Assembly (NCBI GenBank): GCA_946892665.1
Contig: CAMPOT010000001.1
Location: 1,364,001 to 1,428,000, forward strand
Direction of reading: 5' to 3'
DNA: 64,000 nucleotides
From: Chryseobacterium sp. Marseille-Q5410
GTDB lineage: Bacteria > Bacteroidota > Bacteroidia > Flavobacteriales > Weeksellaceae
Below, in pieces: positions 1-9,089 of this stretch (positions within the stretch are counted from its first letter, which is position 1; each line of letters opens with the position of its first letter). A program made the position numbers and the translations under genes. A model generated the notes under the pieces. That model ran no database searches. It was not told the DNA's origin and was given only the letters and a program-made list of their open reading frames with translations.

Positions 1-197
1 TCTGGCTGAATGCTGAAGTTCTCTGCTAAAGGAGCATTCATAAATACACCGGCGTTAAATCCAATTTTAGATTCTTGGTCGCTTAATGTTGCATCATCTG
101 AAAGTGAAGAAACATTCATACCACCTTTAACACCAAATTGCTGTGCGAATGTCAATGAACTCATTGCGATTGCTGCACCTAAAAATAACTTTTTCAT
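1..197 (-). CDS. Outer-membrane beta-barrel protein, N-terminal fragment
   Basis: The reading frame starts at ATG (197-195) and runs off the left edge after about 65 codons. It opens with a signal peptide (MKKLFLGAAIAMSSLTFAQQ) whose end fits signal peptidase I. The following FGVKGGMNVSSLSD is typical of the small outer-membrane barrels (OMP_b-brl_2 type) common in Bacteroidota. The role is probably a structural or porin-like barrel, and the substrate cannot be told. Two similar barrels lie at 23-24 kb. The C-terminal strands are outside the window. Confidence 0.8.
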   Translation of the reverse strand, partial: MKKLFLGAAIAMSSLTFAQQFGVKGGMNVSSLSDDATLSDQESKIGFNAGVFMNAPLAENFSIQP

Positions 198-508
198 AAT
201 TTTTAAATTTTAATTAATTTTTTTTAAAACTTGATAATCGTTTCTTTTAAAATAGGTAAGCGGATTAATTTTTCAGGCTTACTATCAGAAACGCTTCTCA
301 AATCTCACGTTTTTTAAATTTGTTTTACGAGAGGGATGTTTCAAATGCTGTGCCAAAAAACATAAATTTCACAAAAATTTAAACAATGGTTTAATTATGT
401 TTTTATTTAAAGTGCTAATAATCAATACTATAAACTAATCATTTCTAAATATTTTATGGTGTAAATTTTCTTTAACATTATGTACAAAATAATAGTATCT
501 TTTACTTT
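198..508. other. Intergenic region between the barrel gene and aroB
   Basis: This AT-rich stretch of about 310 bases holds no convincing ORF, RNA gene or terminator. It must contain the promoter of the leftward barrel gene, but no exact -7 box was found on that strand. A TAAATTTG at 315-322 faces right, where no gene starts, and is probably chance. Confidence 0.5.
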
Positions 509-1549
509 TTACGCCAAACTTTGATAAAAATGCAATGCTGAAATGATGTTTTCTTCCGAAACCGCACAGTCAAATTGGCAATTTCCAATCTTCTCAATCA
601 ATGAAAAACTAATTTTCCCGTCGGAATTTTTCTTGTCATTCTTCATTAAAGTCAGCAATTGTTCGCTTGAAAAGGCGTTAATAGAAATATAAGGATAGAA
701 TTTTCGGATTTTTTTGATGATTTCTTCTTCCGTTTCCGCGTTGATGAGGTTTTCCAGACAAGAAAGATGCGTCTCGCAAATCATTCCTAGCGCAACGGCT
801 TCGCCATGAGGAACCTGCTGATTGCTTTGCAAAAATAAGCTTTCCACAGCATGACCAATCGTATGTCCGAAGTTTAATGTTTTGCGGATATGTTGTTCTT
901 TAAAATCCATTTCAACCACTTTTTGCTTAATATTCATGGAGGTTTCAATGAAAGGATAAATGCTCTTTGGATTCAAACTTTCTACAGAATTGAGGTCTGC
1001 CCAATGTTTTTCATCAGCGATTAATCCATGCTTCAACATCTCGGCAAATCCGCTTCGAAGCTCAACGAAAGGCAACGTTCGTAGGAAATCCGGGTAAACA
1101 AAAATTTGTTGTGGTTCGGCAAAAGTTCCTACAATGTTTTTTAAAAATTGATGATCAATTCCTGTTTTTCCGCCAATAGAAGCGTCGCACATTCCCAAAA
1201 GCGTAGTGGGTAAATTGATAAACGGGATTCCACGTTTGTAAGTGGAAGCAACGAATCCACCCAAATCGGTGATTACTCCGCCCCCAAGGTTCAACATTAA
1301 TGATTTTCTATCTGCTTCAAATTCGGAGAGGATTTCCCAGAGTTGCGTCGCCGTTTCGATGGTTTTCAGTTCTTCGCCTGCTTCAATTTCGATGATTTCA
1401 AAAGGGATTTCGGTTTCTAAATTTCCCAAAACTGTCGGAAGACAATATTCATGGGTGTTTTCATCAACTAGAATGAAAAGTTTCGATGGTTTTAAAGTCT
1501 TTAGAAATTGATTAAGTTGAGAGAAATTCTGATCTAAAACGGAAATCAT
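509..1549 (-). CDS. aroB: 3-dehydroquinate synthase
   Basis: AroB makes 3-dehydroquinate from DAHP, the second step of the shikimate pathway; it is cytosolic and needs NAD and a divalent metal. The glycine-rich NAD site GGGVITDLGG lies near residues 89-98. The metal-binding segments GFAEMLKHG, FGHTIGHA and PHGEA are all present. The length of 346 residues is normal. I chose the ATG at 1549-1547 because the in-frame TTG upstream (1570-1568) overlaps the predicted -7 box. The gene diverges from proline dehydrogenase. Confidence 0.93.
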   Translation of the reverse strand: MISVLDQNFSQLNQFLKTLKPSKLFILVDENTHEYCLPTVLGNLETEIPFEIIEIEAGEELKTIETATQLWEILSEFEADRKSLMLNLGGGVITDLGGFVASTYKRGIPFINLPTTLLGMCDASIGGKTGIDHQFLKNIVGTFAEPQQIFVYPDFLRTLPFVELRSGFAEMLKHGLIADEKHWADLNSVESLNPKSIYPFIETSMNIKQKVVEMDFKEQHIRKTLNFGHTIGHAVESLFLQSNQQVPHGEAVALGMICETHLSCLENLINAETEEEIIKKIRKFYPYISINAFSSEQLLTLMKNDKKNSDGKISFSLIEKIGNCQFDCAVSEENIISALHFYQSLA

Positions 1550-1567
1550 ATGGAGAGAAATTTTACG

Positions 1568-1575
1568 CAAAATTA
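1568..1575 (-). promoter_or_regulatory. -7 promoter box of aroB
   Basis: TAATTTTG on the minus strand matches the Bacteroidota -7 consensus TAnnTTTG and lies 18 bases before the chosen aroB ATG. No clear -33 TTG was seen. Confidence 0.55.
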
Positions 1576-1612
1576 AACTTTAAATTCGTTTTATCAATTC
1601 ATATAGTATTAT

Positions 1613-1620
1613 TAAATTTG
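1613..1620 (+). promoter_or_regulatory. -7 promoter box of proline dehydrogenase
   Basis: TAAATTTG ends 19 bases before the ATG at 1640, an exact match to TAnnTTTG. It is back to back with the aroB promoter. Confidence 0.65.
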
Positions 1621-1639
1621 CGCGTATTAAAAACTATCA

Positions 1640-2809
1640 ATGAGTATTTTCAACAACACAGCCTTGGCATTTGCTGACAAATCAGATTATCAGTTAAAAA
1701 AAGCTTACTGGATGTTCAAATTAATCGAGCAACCGGCTTTAACCAAAATAGGAACCAGAATTTTGAATTTTACGGTTTACAATAATTTTCCTCTTGCCGG
1801 TGATTTAGTAAAAGCTACGCTGTTTGAGCAATTTTGCGGTGGCGAAACTCGGGAAGAGAGCATGAAGGCCGTGATAAGAATGTTCAAGCGTGGCGTGGGA
1901 AGTATTTTCGATTATTCCATTGAAGGGAAAGAAGAGGAAGAAACTTTTGATGCGGTTTGCCGCGAAATTAAAGATATCGTACGTTTTTCTGTTGGAAATC
2001 CTGCGATTCCTTTTATTGTTTTTAAGCCCACTGCTTTTGGAAGAATTGATATTTACGAAGCGGTAGGAAAGGGAACTGAATTGACAGAAAGCCAAAAGGA
2101 AGAATGGGCGCGTGTGGTTAAAAGATTTGATGAAGTATGTCAACTTTGCCATGAAAACAACAAAAAAGTGATGGTGGATGCAGAAGAATCTTGGATGCAA
2201 GACGCAGCAGATCATTTGGTGGAAGAAATGATGGAGAAATACAACCGTGTAAAACCCATCGTTTGGAATACCATTCAAATGTATCGAACCGGACGTATTG
2301 AATATATGCAGGAAAACCTCGAGCGTGCGAAAGAAAAAGGATATTATATTGGATACAAAATTGTTCGCGGTGCTTACATGGAAAAGGAAAGAGAAAGAGC
2401 GGCCGAGAAAAATTATCCAGATCCGATCCAACCCAATAAAGAAGCTTCCGACAGAAATTACAATGCAGCAATCGATTTTGTGATGCAAAATATAGATCGT
2501 GTTTCAGGATTTTTCGGAACGCATAACGAGATTTCTACAGAATTGGTGATGAACAAAATGAAAGTGAATACTTTGGAAAATAGTTCCGAAAGTATTTATT
2601 TCGGGCAACTTTATGGCATGAGCGACAATATTACCTACACGCTTGCCGACCAAAAATACAATGTAGCGAAATATTTACCGTATGGTCCGGTAAAAGATGT
2701 GGTGCCTTACCTAACGCGCCGAGCCGAAGAAAATACTTCCGTAGCAGGACAAACCGGCCGCGAATTGTCTTTAATTAGCAAAGAATTGAAAAGAAGAAAA
2801 GGAAATTAA
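1640..2809 (+). CDS. Proline dehydrogenase, monofunctional
   Basis: This FAD enzyme oxidises proline to pyrroline-5-carboxylate, the first step of proline breakdown. At 389 residues it is a stand-alone PRODH barrel without the PutA aldehyde dehydrogenase domain, as is usual in Bacteroidota. Recognisable family segments are KIVRGAYMEKER in the middle, then FGQLYGMSD and the C-terminal YLTRRAEEN, which carries the paired arginines that bind the proline carboxylate. It has its own promoter and a terminator directly after the stop. The partner P5C dehydrogenase is not in the window. Confidence 0.92.
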   Translation: MSIFNNTALAFADKSDYQLKKAYWMFKLIEQPALTKIGTRILNFTVYNNFPLAGDLVKATLFEQFCGGETREESMKAVIRMFKRGVGSIFDYSIEGKEEEETFDAVCREIKDIVRFSVGNPAIPFIVFKPTAFGRIDIYEAVGKGTELTESQKEEWARVVKRFDEVCQLCHENNKKVMVDAEESWMQDAADHLVEEMMEKYNRVKPIVWNTIQMYRTGRIEYMQENLERAKEKGYYIGYKIVRGAYMEKERERAAEKNYPDPIQPNKEASDRNYNAAIDFVMQNIDRVSGFFGTHNEISTELVMNKMKVNTLENSSESIYFGQLYGMSDNITYTLADQKYNVAKYLPYGPVKDVVPYLTRRAEENTSVAGQTGRELSLISKELKRRKGN

Positions 2810-2838
2810 TCTTTTTTCTTACAATTTTAAATAGATCG

Positions 2839-2865
2839 GAGTTGGATTTTTTTCCAACTCTTTTT
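2839..2865 (+). terminator. Rho-independent terminator after proline dehydrogenase
   Basis: A perfect 8-bp stem GAGTTGGA/TCCAACTC with a TTTTTT loop is followed by five T. The priA -7 box begins four bases later. Confidence 0.75.
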
Positions 2866-2868
2866 CAT

Positions 2869-2876
2869 TAAATTTG
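2869..2876 (+). promoter_or_regulatory. -7 promoter box of priA
   Basis: TAAATTTG lies 39 bases before the TTG start of priA, immediately after the preceding terminator. Confidence 0.6.
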
Positions 2877-2915
2877 TCTTTCGAAGCTTTGTGAATTTTC
2901 AAAAAATCTATTGAA

Positions 2916-5363
2916 TTGACTTTTGCCCAAATTATTTTACCGCTCAATCTTGCAGGGACTTTCACTTATAAAGTTCCTGATGATTTGGTTGAAATCTTAC
3001 AACCCGGAATGCGCGTTTTGGTTTCATTTCGTGGCAAAAAAATTTATACAGGAATCGTCACGGAAATCCACGATCGCAAACCCGAAAATTTTGTACCAAA
3101 AGAAATCGTGAATATTCTCGACGATTTTCCGATTCTTCCCGAAGAGCAAATCCTTTTCTGGCAATGGATTTCGGAATATTATCTATGCAATTTGGGCGAG
3201 ATTTATAGATTTGCTTTTCCTTCCTCGTTAAAGCTGGAGAGTGAAACTTATCTTAAATTAAAACCCGATATCACGGTAGATTTTCAAAATTTGGATGTGA
3301 ATGAAATGTATCTTATTCAGGCTTTGGAAGTCCGGCAGTTGATCAATTTAACAGAGATAGAAGCTTTTATTCCGAAAAAAGAAATCGTGAAAACCATTAA
3401 TTCTTTGATCGACCTTCAATACATTGAAATTGATGAAAAAATTGCAGAGAAATATCGGGCGAAAGAAGTTGCTTACTTGAAAATCAATGAAGGAGAAATT
3501 TCAAAACGGAAAATTCCGGAAATTCTTTTGGAGCTGAAACGTTCGCCGAAGCAACAGGAATTGTTTCTTTATTTACTTGAAAAACATACCGAAAATCCCG
3601 AAAAAGATTTAAAAAAATCTGAAGTTTTCGAAGTAGGAAATTTTTCTCAGCCACAATTGAAATCTTTGGTCGGGAAGAATTTGGTTCAGGAATATTATCT
3701 TCAAAAAGATCGTTTGGAAGCGTATGGTGGCGAAAAAGAAAATATTGAAGAGCTCACGGAAACCCAAATGCAATCGAAAAAAGAGATTGATGAAGCTTTC
3801 GAAATCGGAAAAAATGTTTTGCTCCACGGCGTAACTTCTTCCGGGAAGACGCATATTTATCTAGAAAAAATTGAAGAAACAGTTTCTGAAGGCAAAAACG
3901 TCCTTTTGTTGCTTCCGGAAATCTCACTTACCAAGCAAATTGTACAGCGGTTAGAAAAAAAATACGGTAAAGAACTCGGTTTTTATCATCAAAAATTAAC
4001 CGATTTTGAGAAGGTTGAAGTATGGCGTAAAATAAAGAATAATCAGCTGAAAATACTTATCGGAACAAGAAATTCGTTGTTTCTTCCATTCCCGAATTTA
4101 GGTTTGGTTGTGGTTGATGAAGAGCACGATTCTGCGTACAAACCCAGAGAAGTTTCCCCTTTTTTTAATGCCAAAGATGCGGCCCAGGTTTTGGCAAAAT
4201 TGTATCATGCTCCGGTGATATTGGGTTCTGCAACTCCTTCGGTTGAATCTTATTATTTGGCCAAAACCGAAAAATTGAAATATGTTTTTCTATCCGAACG
4301 TTTCGGAAAGGTAAAACTTCCTGAATTTGAATTGATTAATTTCAAAGAAGCGCAGGATTCCAAAAAAGTGATTGGTAATTTTTCGCTACAATTAATTAGC
4401 GAAATAAAAACTGAACTGGAACGGAAAAAACAAACCATGATTCTTCACAATCGCCGTGGATACGCCAATGTTGTGGAATGTGAAAGTTGTGGCTATGTGA
4501 ATTATTGCTCTAATTGTGATGTGGTGATGACGTACCACAAGTTTTCGAATGAGATGAAATGCCACTATTGCGGACAAAAATCGGCTAAACCGAAAGTGTG
4601 TCCGAAGTGCCATTCCGAAAATTTGAATGAACGTGGAGTGGGTGTGGAACAGGTTCACGAAGAAATTTCGAGACTTTTTCCTGATGCGGAAGTCGATAGA
4701 ATGGATGTAGATTCGATGCGGAAGAAATTCGCTTATGAAAAATTATACGAAAAAATCGAAAGCGGCGAAACCGATATTTTGGTAGGAACTCAAATGATTT
4801 CCAAGGGTTTAGATTTCGATAATATAGAATTGGTAGCGATTCCTCGAGCGGATTCGATGTTGTATGTACAAGATTTTCGGGCAGAAGAAAGAGCTTTTCA
4901 ACTCATCACTCAAGTTTCCGGTAGAGCCGGGAGAATCTCTGGTGAAGGAAAGGTTTTTATTCAAACCTACAACCCACAACATTCAGTTTTTCAATTAATT
5001 AAAGAAAATAATCAGGAGAAAATCTACCGACATTTCCTGGAAGAAAGGAAGAAATTTCTGTATCCGCCTTTTGTGAAGTTAATCATGATTGAACTAAAGC
5101 ACAGAAAAGAAGATAAGGTGAACCGTGCATCGCAATTTTTAGGTTCAATTCTTAGAAAATATCTTCCGGAAGAATGCATTTTGGGGCCGGAAAAATCTCC
5201 TATCGGAAAACTGAATCTGATGTACCAATATCAAATTTTGCTCAAATGTCCGCGAGGTAAAAAGTACAAAGAATTCAAAAATATCTTGCTTAAAAGTTTT
5301 GATGAATTTGAGGAAATTACTGCATATCAGAGCATTAAAAGACTGGTTTTTGTCGATTTTTAA
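2916..5363 (+). CDS. priA: Primosomal protein N', replication restart helicase
   Basis: PriA binds stalled or repaired forks and reloads the replisome. The N-terminal 3'-end-binding domain (MTFAQIILPL onward) is followed by a superfamily 2 helicase core with Walker A GVTSSGKT near residue 305 and DEEH near residue 401. A zinc-binding insertion with paired Cys motifs (CESCGY, CSNC, CHYC, CPKC) lies at about 524-567. The start is TTG: the family N-terminus begins here, and an in-frame stop at 2892 precedes it with no ATG between. The length of 815 residues is normal. Confidence 0.95.
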   Translation: MTFAQIILPLNLAGTFTYKVPDDLVEILQPGMRVLVSFRGKKIYTGIVTEIHDRKPENFVPKEIVNILDDFPILPEEQILFWQWISEYYLCNLGEIYRFAFPSSLKLESETYLKLKPDITVDFQNLDVNEMYLIQALEVRQLINLTEIEAFIPKKEIVKTINSLIDLQYIEIDEKIAEKYRAKEVAYLKINEGEISKRKIPEILLELKRSPKQQELFLYLLEKHTENPEKDLKKSEVFEVGNFSQPQLKSLVGKNLVQEYYLQKDRLEAYGGEKENIEELTETQMQSKKEIDEAFEIGKNVLLHGVTSSGKTHIYLEKIEETVSEGKNVLLLLPEISLTKQIVQRLEKKYGKELGFYHQKLTDFEKVEVWRKIKNNQLKILIGTRNSLFLPFPNLGLVVVDEEHDSAYKPREVSPFFNAKDAAQVLAKLYHAPVILGSATPSVESYYLAKTEKLKYVFLSERFGKVKLPEFELINFKEAQDSKKVIGNFSLQLISEIKTELERKKQTMILHNRRGYANVVECESCGYVNYCSNCDVVMTYHKFSNEMKCHYCGQKSAKPKVCPKCHSENLNERGVGVEQVHEEISRLFPDAEVDRMDVDSMRKKFAYEKLYEKIESGETDILVGTQMISKGLDFDNIELVAIPRADSMLYVQDFRAEERAFQLITQVSGRAGRISGEGKVFIQTYNPQHSVFQLIKENNQEKIYRHFLEERKKFLYPPFVKLIMIELKHRKEDKVNRASQFLGSILRKYLPEECILGPEKSPIGKLNLMYQYQILLKCPRGKKYKEFKNILLKSFDEFEEITAYQSIKRLVFVDF

Positions 5364-5427
5364 CATTTTTTAACATAATTAACTGTGCTTTATAAGGGTG
5401 AAAACTCGGTAGCTCGGTAATAATTTA

Positions 5428-5435
5428 TATTTTTG
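5428..5435 (+). promoter_or_regulatory. -7 promoter box of the D-Ala-D-Ala carboxypeptidase
   Basis: TATTTTTG, an exact match to the -7 consensus, lies 45 bases before the ATG at 5481. No clear -33 element. Confidence 0.55.
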
Positions 5436-5480
5436 ACCGTTGAATAATGAGCATTATTCAGATCATCAAATTAAATGTAA

Positions 5481-6929
5481 ATGATTAGACTTAAAAATAT
5501 ATTAGTCTCTACTGCTTTTGCGATTTCTGCATTTGCATACGGACAAGGAACTTTTGCCTCTTCAAACTACCCACAATCCTACGAAACAAATTCTTCGAAT
5601 ATTTCCGCACCAGAAAAATTAATGTCGGCTAAAGAGTTGGTTGATATTAAGATTAATTCGATCATGAATGATCCTGTGCTTCGAAATGCGAATTGGGGTT
5701 TTGTGATATATGATCCTAAAACCAAAAAAGTGGTAAGTTCATACAACGAAAACGCTTCTTTGGTTCCGGCATCTACCACCAAACTTCTAACTACTGAAAC
5801 AGCGATGAGTCTTTTGGGAGAAAAATTTCGTTGGAACACCCAGTTAGAACATTCCGGAAATATTGATGCAGACGGAGTTTTGCAAGGAAATTTGTATATC
5901 GTTGGAAGCGGCGATCCATCATTAGGAACTAACAAAGCGGGAGCTTCTTCCTATAGTTCTATCATTGCGGATTTCATTGGCGCAATTTCACAGAAAGGAA
6001 TCAAGAAGGTTAATGGTGATATCATCATCCAAACAGCGGTTTTCAAAATGAATAAAATGCAAAGCTTACCCGCGAATATCGTTTGGTTGGAAAATGGAAG
6101 CTATTATTTGCCGGTAGGTTCTACTTATGAAATTAGTCCACAAAATGAGAAATTAATTGCCAAGCAAGCCAACCCTTTTGCCGAAAACAAAAACTTCTAT
6201 TATATTTCGCCGTACATTAAACAAATGGTTTATGCAGATAAGTTTAATGGATCTGGACTTACCACAAAATTGCCCGATGCACCATCTTACCTTGCCAATA
6301 ATTTGAGAACGACCATGATCAAAAGAGGATTGATGGTAACCGGAAATGTGGTGTCCAGAACGATCGATTTGAATCCTGAAAAAAGAGAGATCATTACCAA
6401 CTATCAGTCGCCGACTTTATCCGAAATTGTTTATTATACAAATCAACACAGCGATAATGCTTTGGCAGAAGCTACTTTGCGAATGGTAGGTTTTCAGAAA
6501 AACGGAGATCAAACTTTAGAAAGCGGTAGGAAAGTAGTGGTGGATCATCTCAAGGAAATTTCTTTTGATACCAACGGACTGAATTATATGGATGGAAGCG
6601 GTTTATCTCGAAGCAATTTGGTGACACCCATTTCGCAAGTGAAATTTTTAACCAATTTAATGAATGAAAAATACTATAAAACGTATTTTGATTCTTTACC
6701 GATTGGCGGACAAACCGGAACTTTGAAGAGAATGTTTTTAGGAAACGGCAACGGACAAATTTTTGCCAAAACCGGCACATTAAATAAAGTAAAAACTTTG
6801 GCAGGTTACCTCAAAACCAATAGTGGCAAAACTTTGGTTTTCTCTTTGCTCATCAATAATTATGCAGGTTCGGTAGATCAGGTGAAAAGCCGAATGGAAC
6901 AACTTTTGCAGCCCGCTCTTAATCTTTAG
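5481..6929 (+). CDS. dacB: D-alanyl-D-alanine carboxypeptidase/endopeptidase (PBP4, S13 family)
   Basis: This is a periplasmic penicillin-binding protein of the S13 family that trims peptidoglycan stem peptides and cross-links. The three active-site motifs are visible: STTK with Ser98 and Lys101, SDN at 324-326 and KTG at 430-432. A signal peptide ending near FAYGQ starts the protein. The length of 482 residues matches the family. It is transcribed alone, with a promoter upstream and a hairpin terminator after the stop. Confidence 0.92.
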   Translation: MIRLKNILVSTAFAISAFAYGQGTFASSNYPQSYETNSSNISAPEKLMSAKELVDIKINSIMNDPVLRNANWGFVIYDPKTKKVVSSYNENASLVPASTTKLLTTETAMSLLGEKFRWNTQLEHSGNIDADGVLQGNLYIVGSGDPSLGTNKAGASSYSSIIADFIGAISQKGIKKVNGDIIIQTAVFKMNKMQSLPANIVWLENGSYYLPVGSTYEISPQNEKLIAKQANPFAENKNFYYISPYIKQMVYADKFNGSGLTTKLPDAPSYLANNLRTTMIKRGLMVTGNVVSRTIDLNPEKREIITNYQSPTLSEIVYYTNQHSDNALAEATLRMVGFQKNGDQTLESGRKVVVDHLKEISFDTNGLNYMDGSGLSRSNLVTPISQVKFLTNLMNEKYYKTYFDSLPIGGQTGTLKRMFLGNGNGQIFAKTGTLNKVKTLAGYLKTNSGKTLVFSLLINNYAGSVDQVKSRMEQLLQPALNL

Positions 6930-6954
6930 TACATAATAAATTAATAATATCATT

Positions 6955-6986
6955 AACCTTTCAATAATAATTGAGAGGTTTTTTTT
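6955..6986 (+). terminator. Terminator after dacB
   Basis: An 11-bp stem with one mismatch, AACCTTTCAAT/ATTGAGAGGTT, with a 4-base loop, is followed by a T-run. Confidence 0.75.
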
Positions 6987-6993
6987 AACTTTA
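6986..6993 (+). promoter_or_regulatory. Weak -7 box of the M1 aminopeptidase
   Basis: TAACTTTA differs from TAnnTTTG at the last base only. It abuts the dacB terminator and lies 17 bases before the ATG. Confidence 0.4.
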
Positions 6994-7010
6994 GCCAAAA
7001 ATCTACCTTA

Positions 7011-8945
7011 ATGAAAAAATTTTATGTAATTGCTTTTGCAGCATTTTTTGTCCAGGCTTTTTCTCAGAAAAATGAAGAGGCCGAAAGAAAAAGCATGATT
7101 CGAAATGAGCTTCGAAAGTATTCGAAAATGGTTGACTATAACGTGAACCCTAATACGCTCAACTATGACTTAAAATATCAAAGACTGGAATTGGATTTGG
7201 ATCCGGCCCAACATTTCGTGAGCGGAACGGTTACCAGCCATTTCGTTCCAAATCAGAATATTTCAAGTATTTACTTTGATCTATCTGATGTACTTTCTGT
7301 ATCGGAGGTGAAGTATCATGGTGTCAATCTTCCTTTTACGCAACTTAGTACAAAGGAAATTAAAATAGATTTTCCGTCAAATTTACCTGCAGCAACTTTG
7401 GATTCGCTTTCGATTAAGTATTCTGGAGCTCCAGATACTGGCGGAAGTGCAGGCGATGCTTTCACGGTGTCTACGCAAGGTGGAACACCTGTTTTGTATA
7501 CACTTTCCGAACCTTACGGAGCTCAGGAATGGTTTCCAACAAAGCAAAGTTTGAATGATAAAATTGAAAAATTAGATATCAAAATCAATACACCATCGCA
7601 ATACAGCGTGGCATCGAATGGAAAACTCATTGCTGAAACTTCATTGACAGGAAGTAGAAAACTCACTTTTTGGCAAACCAATTATCCAATTCCTGCATAT
7701 CTAATTGCTTTGGGGATTACGAATTATACAAAACTTAACGATACCATGGGAACACCGCCTTTTCCTTTCGTTAATTATTTATATCCTTCCACAGCTACCA
7801 ATACAACCACGATTTCGAATATAAACTGGACCAAAACCGTGATGAATACTTTCGAAGAATATTTCGGACCTTATCCTTATCGCAACGAAAAATATGGGCA
7901 TATGCAATTTAGTTGGGGCGGCGGAATGGAACATGCTACGATGTCTTCAATGGGATCATGGGGACGCGGAATCATTGCCCACGAGCTGGCGCATCAATGG
8001 TTTGGTGATAAAGTTACTTGTGGATCATGGAATGACATTTGGCTCAACGAGGGTTTTGCGACTTTTGGCGAACATCTTGCCAACGAAAAATTATTGATGA
8101 CAAATTCTCAGTTTCTCAATTATTTGAGTTCTGAAATGAGTTATATTACAGGTTCTCCGGGCGGAAGCGTGTATGTACCAGATGGTAATCTTGGAAATAC
8201 AGGAACCATCTTCAGTGGAAGATTAACATATTCTAAAGCCGGATATGTTGTAAGAATGCTCAAGTGGATTTTGGGTGATGAAGCATTTTATGCAGCAATT
8301 AAAGATTATCATACAAGGCCGGAATTGGCATATGGATATGCGAAAACAGCCGATCTAAAAAATTCTCTGCTTCAATCCACTGGAAAAGATTTTACTGAAT
8401 TTTTTAATGATTGGATCTATGGACAGGGTTATCCGACTTATCAAATCCGTTGGAACCAAACCTCTGACGATATGTTGAGAATTAGAGTGAGTCAAACGCA
8501 AAGCCATTCATCTGTCAGTTTTTTTGAAATGCCATTGCCAATCAAAGTGAATGGAACTGGTGGACAAGTAGCCTATTTAAAATTAGATCATACGACAAAT
8601 AATCAGAATTTTGCTAACCTGATCAACTTTCCGGTTTCCAGCATTCAGTTCAATTATGAGAATCAAATGATACAAAGAAACTCAACAGTAACCAAAGATA
8701 CGTCGGTTCTTGCGGTTGATGATTCTTCGAAAGACGCCGTGAAAATTTATCCAAATCCGGTGAAAAATCAATTGTCAGTTTCAGGAATTTCCAGGGATCA
8801 AAGCTTCGAAATCTTTAGCGTTGATGGTAAATTTATTAAAAAAGGAAGTATTTCTTCAGGAAAAGCGGTGGATGTTACATCGCTGTCAAAAGGAATTTAT
8901 ATCTTTAAAATTAATAGTCAGAATCTCAAATTCGTTAAACAATAA
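7011..8945 (+). CDS. Secreted M1 family aminopeptidase with T9SS sorting tail
   Basis: This is a gluzincin metallopeptidase predicted to cut N-terminal residues from peptides outside the cell. The zinc site HELAH lies at 324-328 with the third ligand Glu347 in WLNEGFA, the exact 18-residue spacing of the family. The substrate-anchoring motif, usually GxMEN, reads GGMEH at 304-308. A signal peptide (ending FAAFFVQAFSQ) and a C-terminal tail beginning YPNPVKNQLSVSG mark it as T9SS cargo. The length of 644 residues is short for M1, as in other secreted flavobacterial members. Confidence 0.9.
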   Translation: MKKFYVIAFAAFFVQAFSQKNEEAERKSMIRNELRKYSKMVDYNVNPNTLNYDLKYQRLELDLDPAQHFVSGTVTSHFVPNQNISSIYFDLSDVLSVSEVKYHGVNLPFTQLSTKEIKIDFPSNLPAATLDSLSIKYSGAPDTGGSAGDAFTVSTQGGTPVLYTLSEPYGAQEWFPTKQSLNDKIEKLDIKINTPSQYSVASNGKLIAETSLTGSRKLTFWQTNYPIPAYLIALGITNYTKLNDTMGTPPFPFVNYLYPSTATNTTTISNINWTKTVMNTFEEYFGPYPYRNEKYGHMQFSWGGGMEHATMSSMGSWGRGIIAHELAHQWFGDKVTCGSWNDIWLNEGFATFGEHLANEKLLMTNSQFLNYLSSEMSYITGSPGGSVYVPDGNLGNTGTIFSGRLTYSKAGYVVRMLKWILGDEAFYAAIKDYHTRPELAYGYAKTADLKNSLLQSTGKDFTEFFNDWIYGQGYPTYQIRWNQTSDDMLRIRVSQTQSHSSVSFFEMPLPIKVNGTGGQVAYLKLDHTTNNQNFANLINFPVSSIQFNYENQMIQRNSTVTKDTSVLAVDDSSKDAVKIYPNPVKNQLSVSGISRDQSFEIFSVDGKFIKKGSISSGKAVDVTSLSKGIYIFKINSQNLKFVKQ

Positions 8946-8952
8946 AAATCAG

Positions 8953-8978
8953 AAACCTTCAGCAATGAAGGTTTTTTT
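8953..8978 (+). terminator. Terminator after the M1 aminopeptidase
   Basis: A perfect 9-bp stem AAACCTTCA/TGAAGGTTT with a GCAA loop is followed by T's. Confidence 0.8.
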
Positions 8979-9089
8979 AATGATTTTGCTTTAAAAGTAG
9001 GACCATTAAATTCTTTATTAAAAACCGGTGGTTTGGACTTTCCGTCAAGGCTTTTTTTGTTAAATTAGCATTTCAAAATAAATTCAATT

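Noticed and set aside
315-322. TAAATTTG on the plus strand as a promoter
   Set aside because: Only minus-strand genes flank it and no plus-strand ORF or RNA follows. The motif is frequent by chance in AT-rich sequence.
1805-2488. Long open frame of 227 codons opposite proline dehydrogenase
   Set aside because: It is a shadow of the real gene: it lacks any recognisable domain, and its composition mirrors the codon usage of the sense strand.
9061-9068. Confident -7 promoter box for kbl
   Set aside because: TAAATTAG differs at a key base of the TTTG part, and the nearest upstream TTTG is too far, so it is mentioned only in the gene entry.
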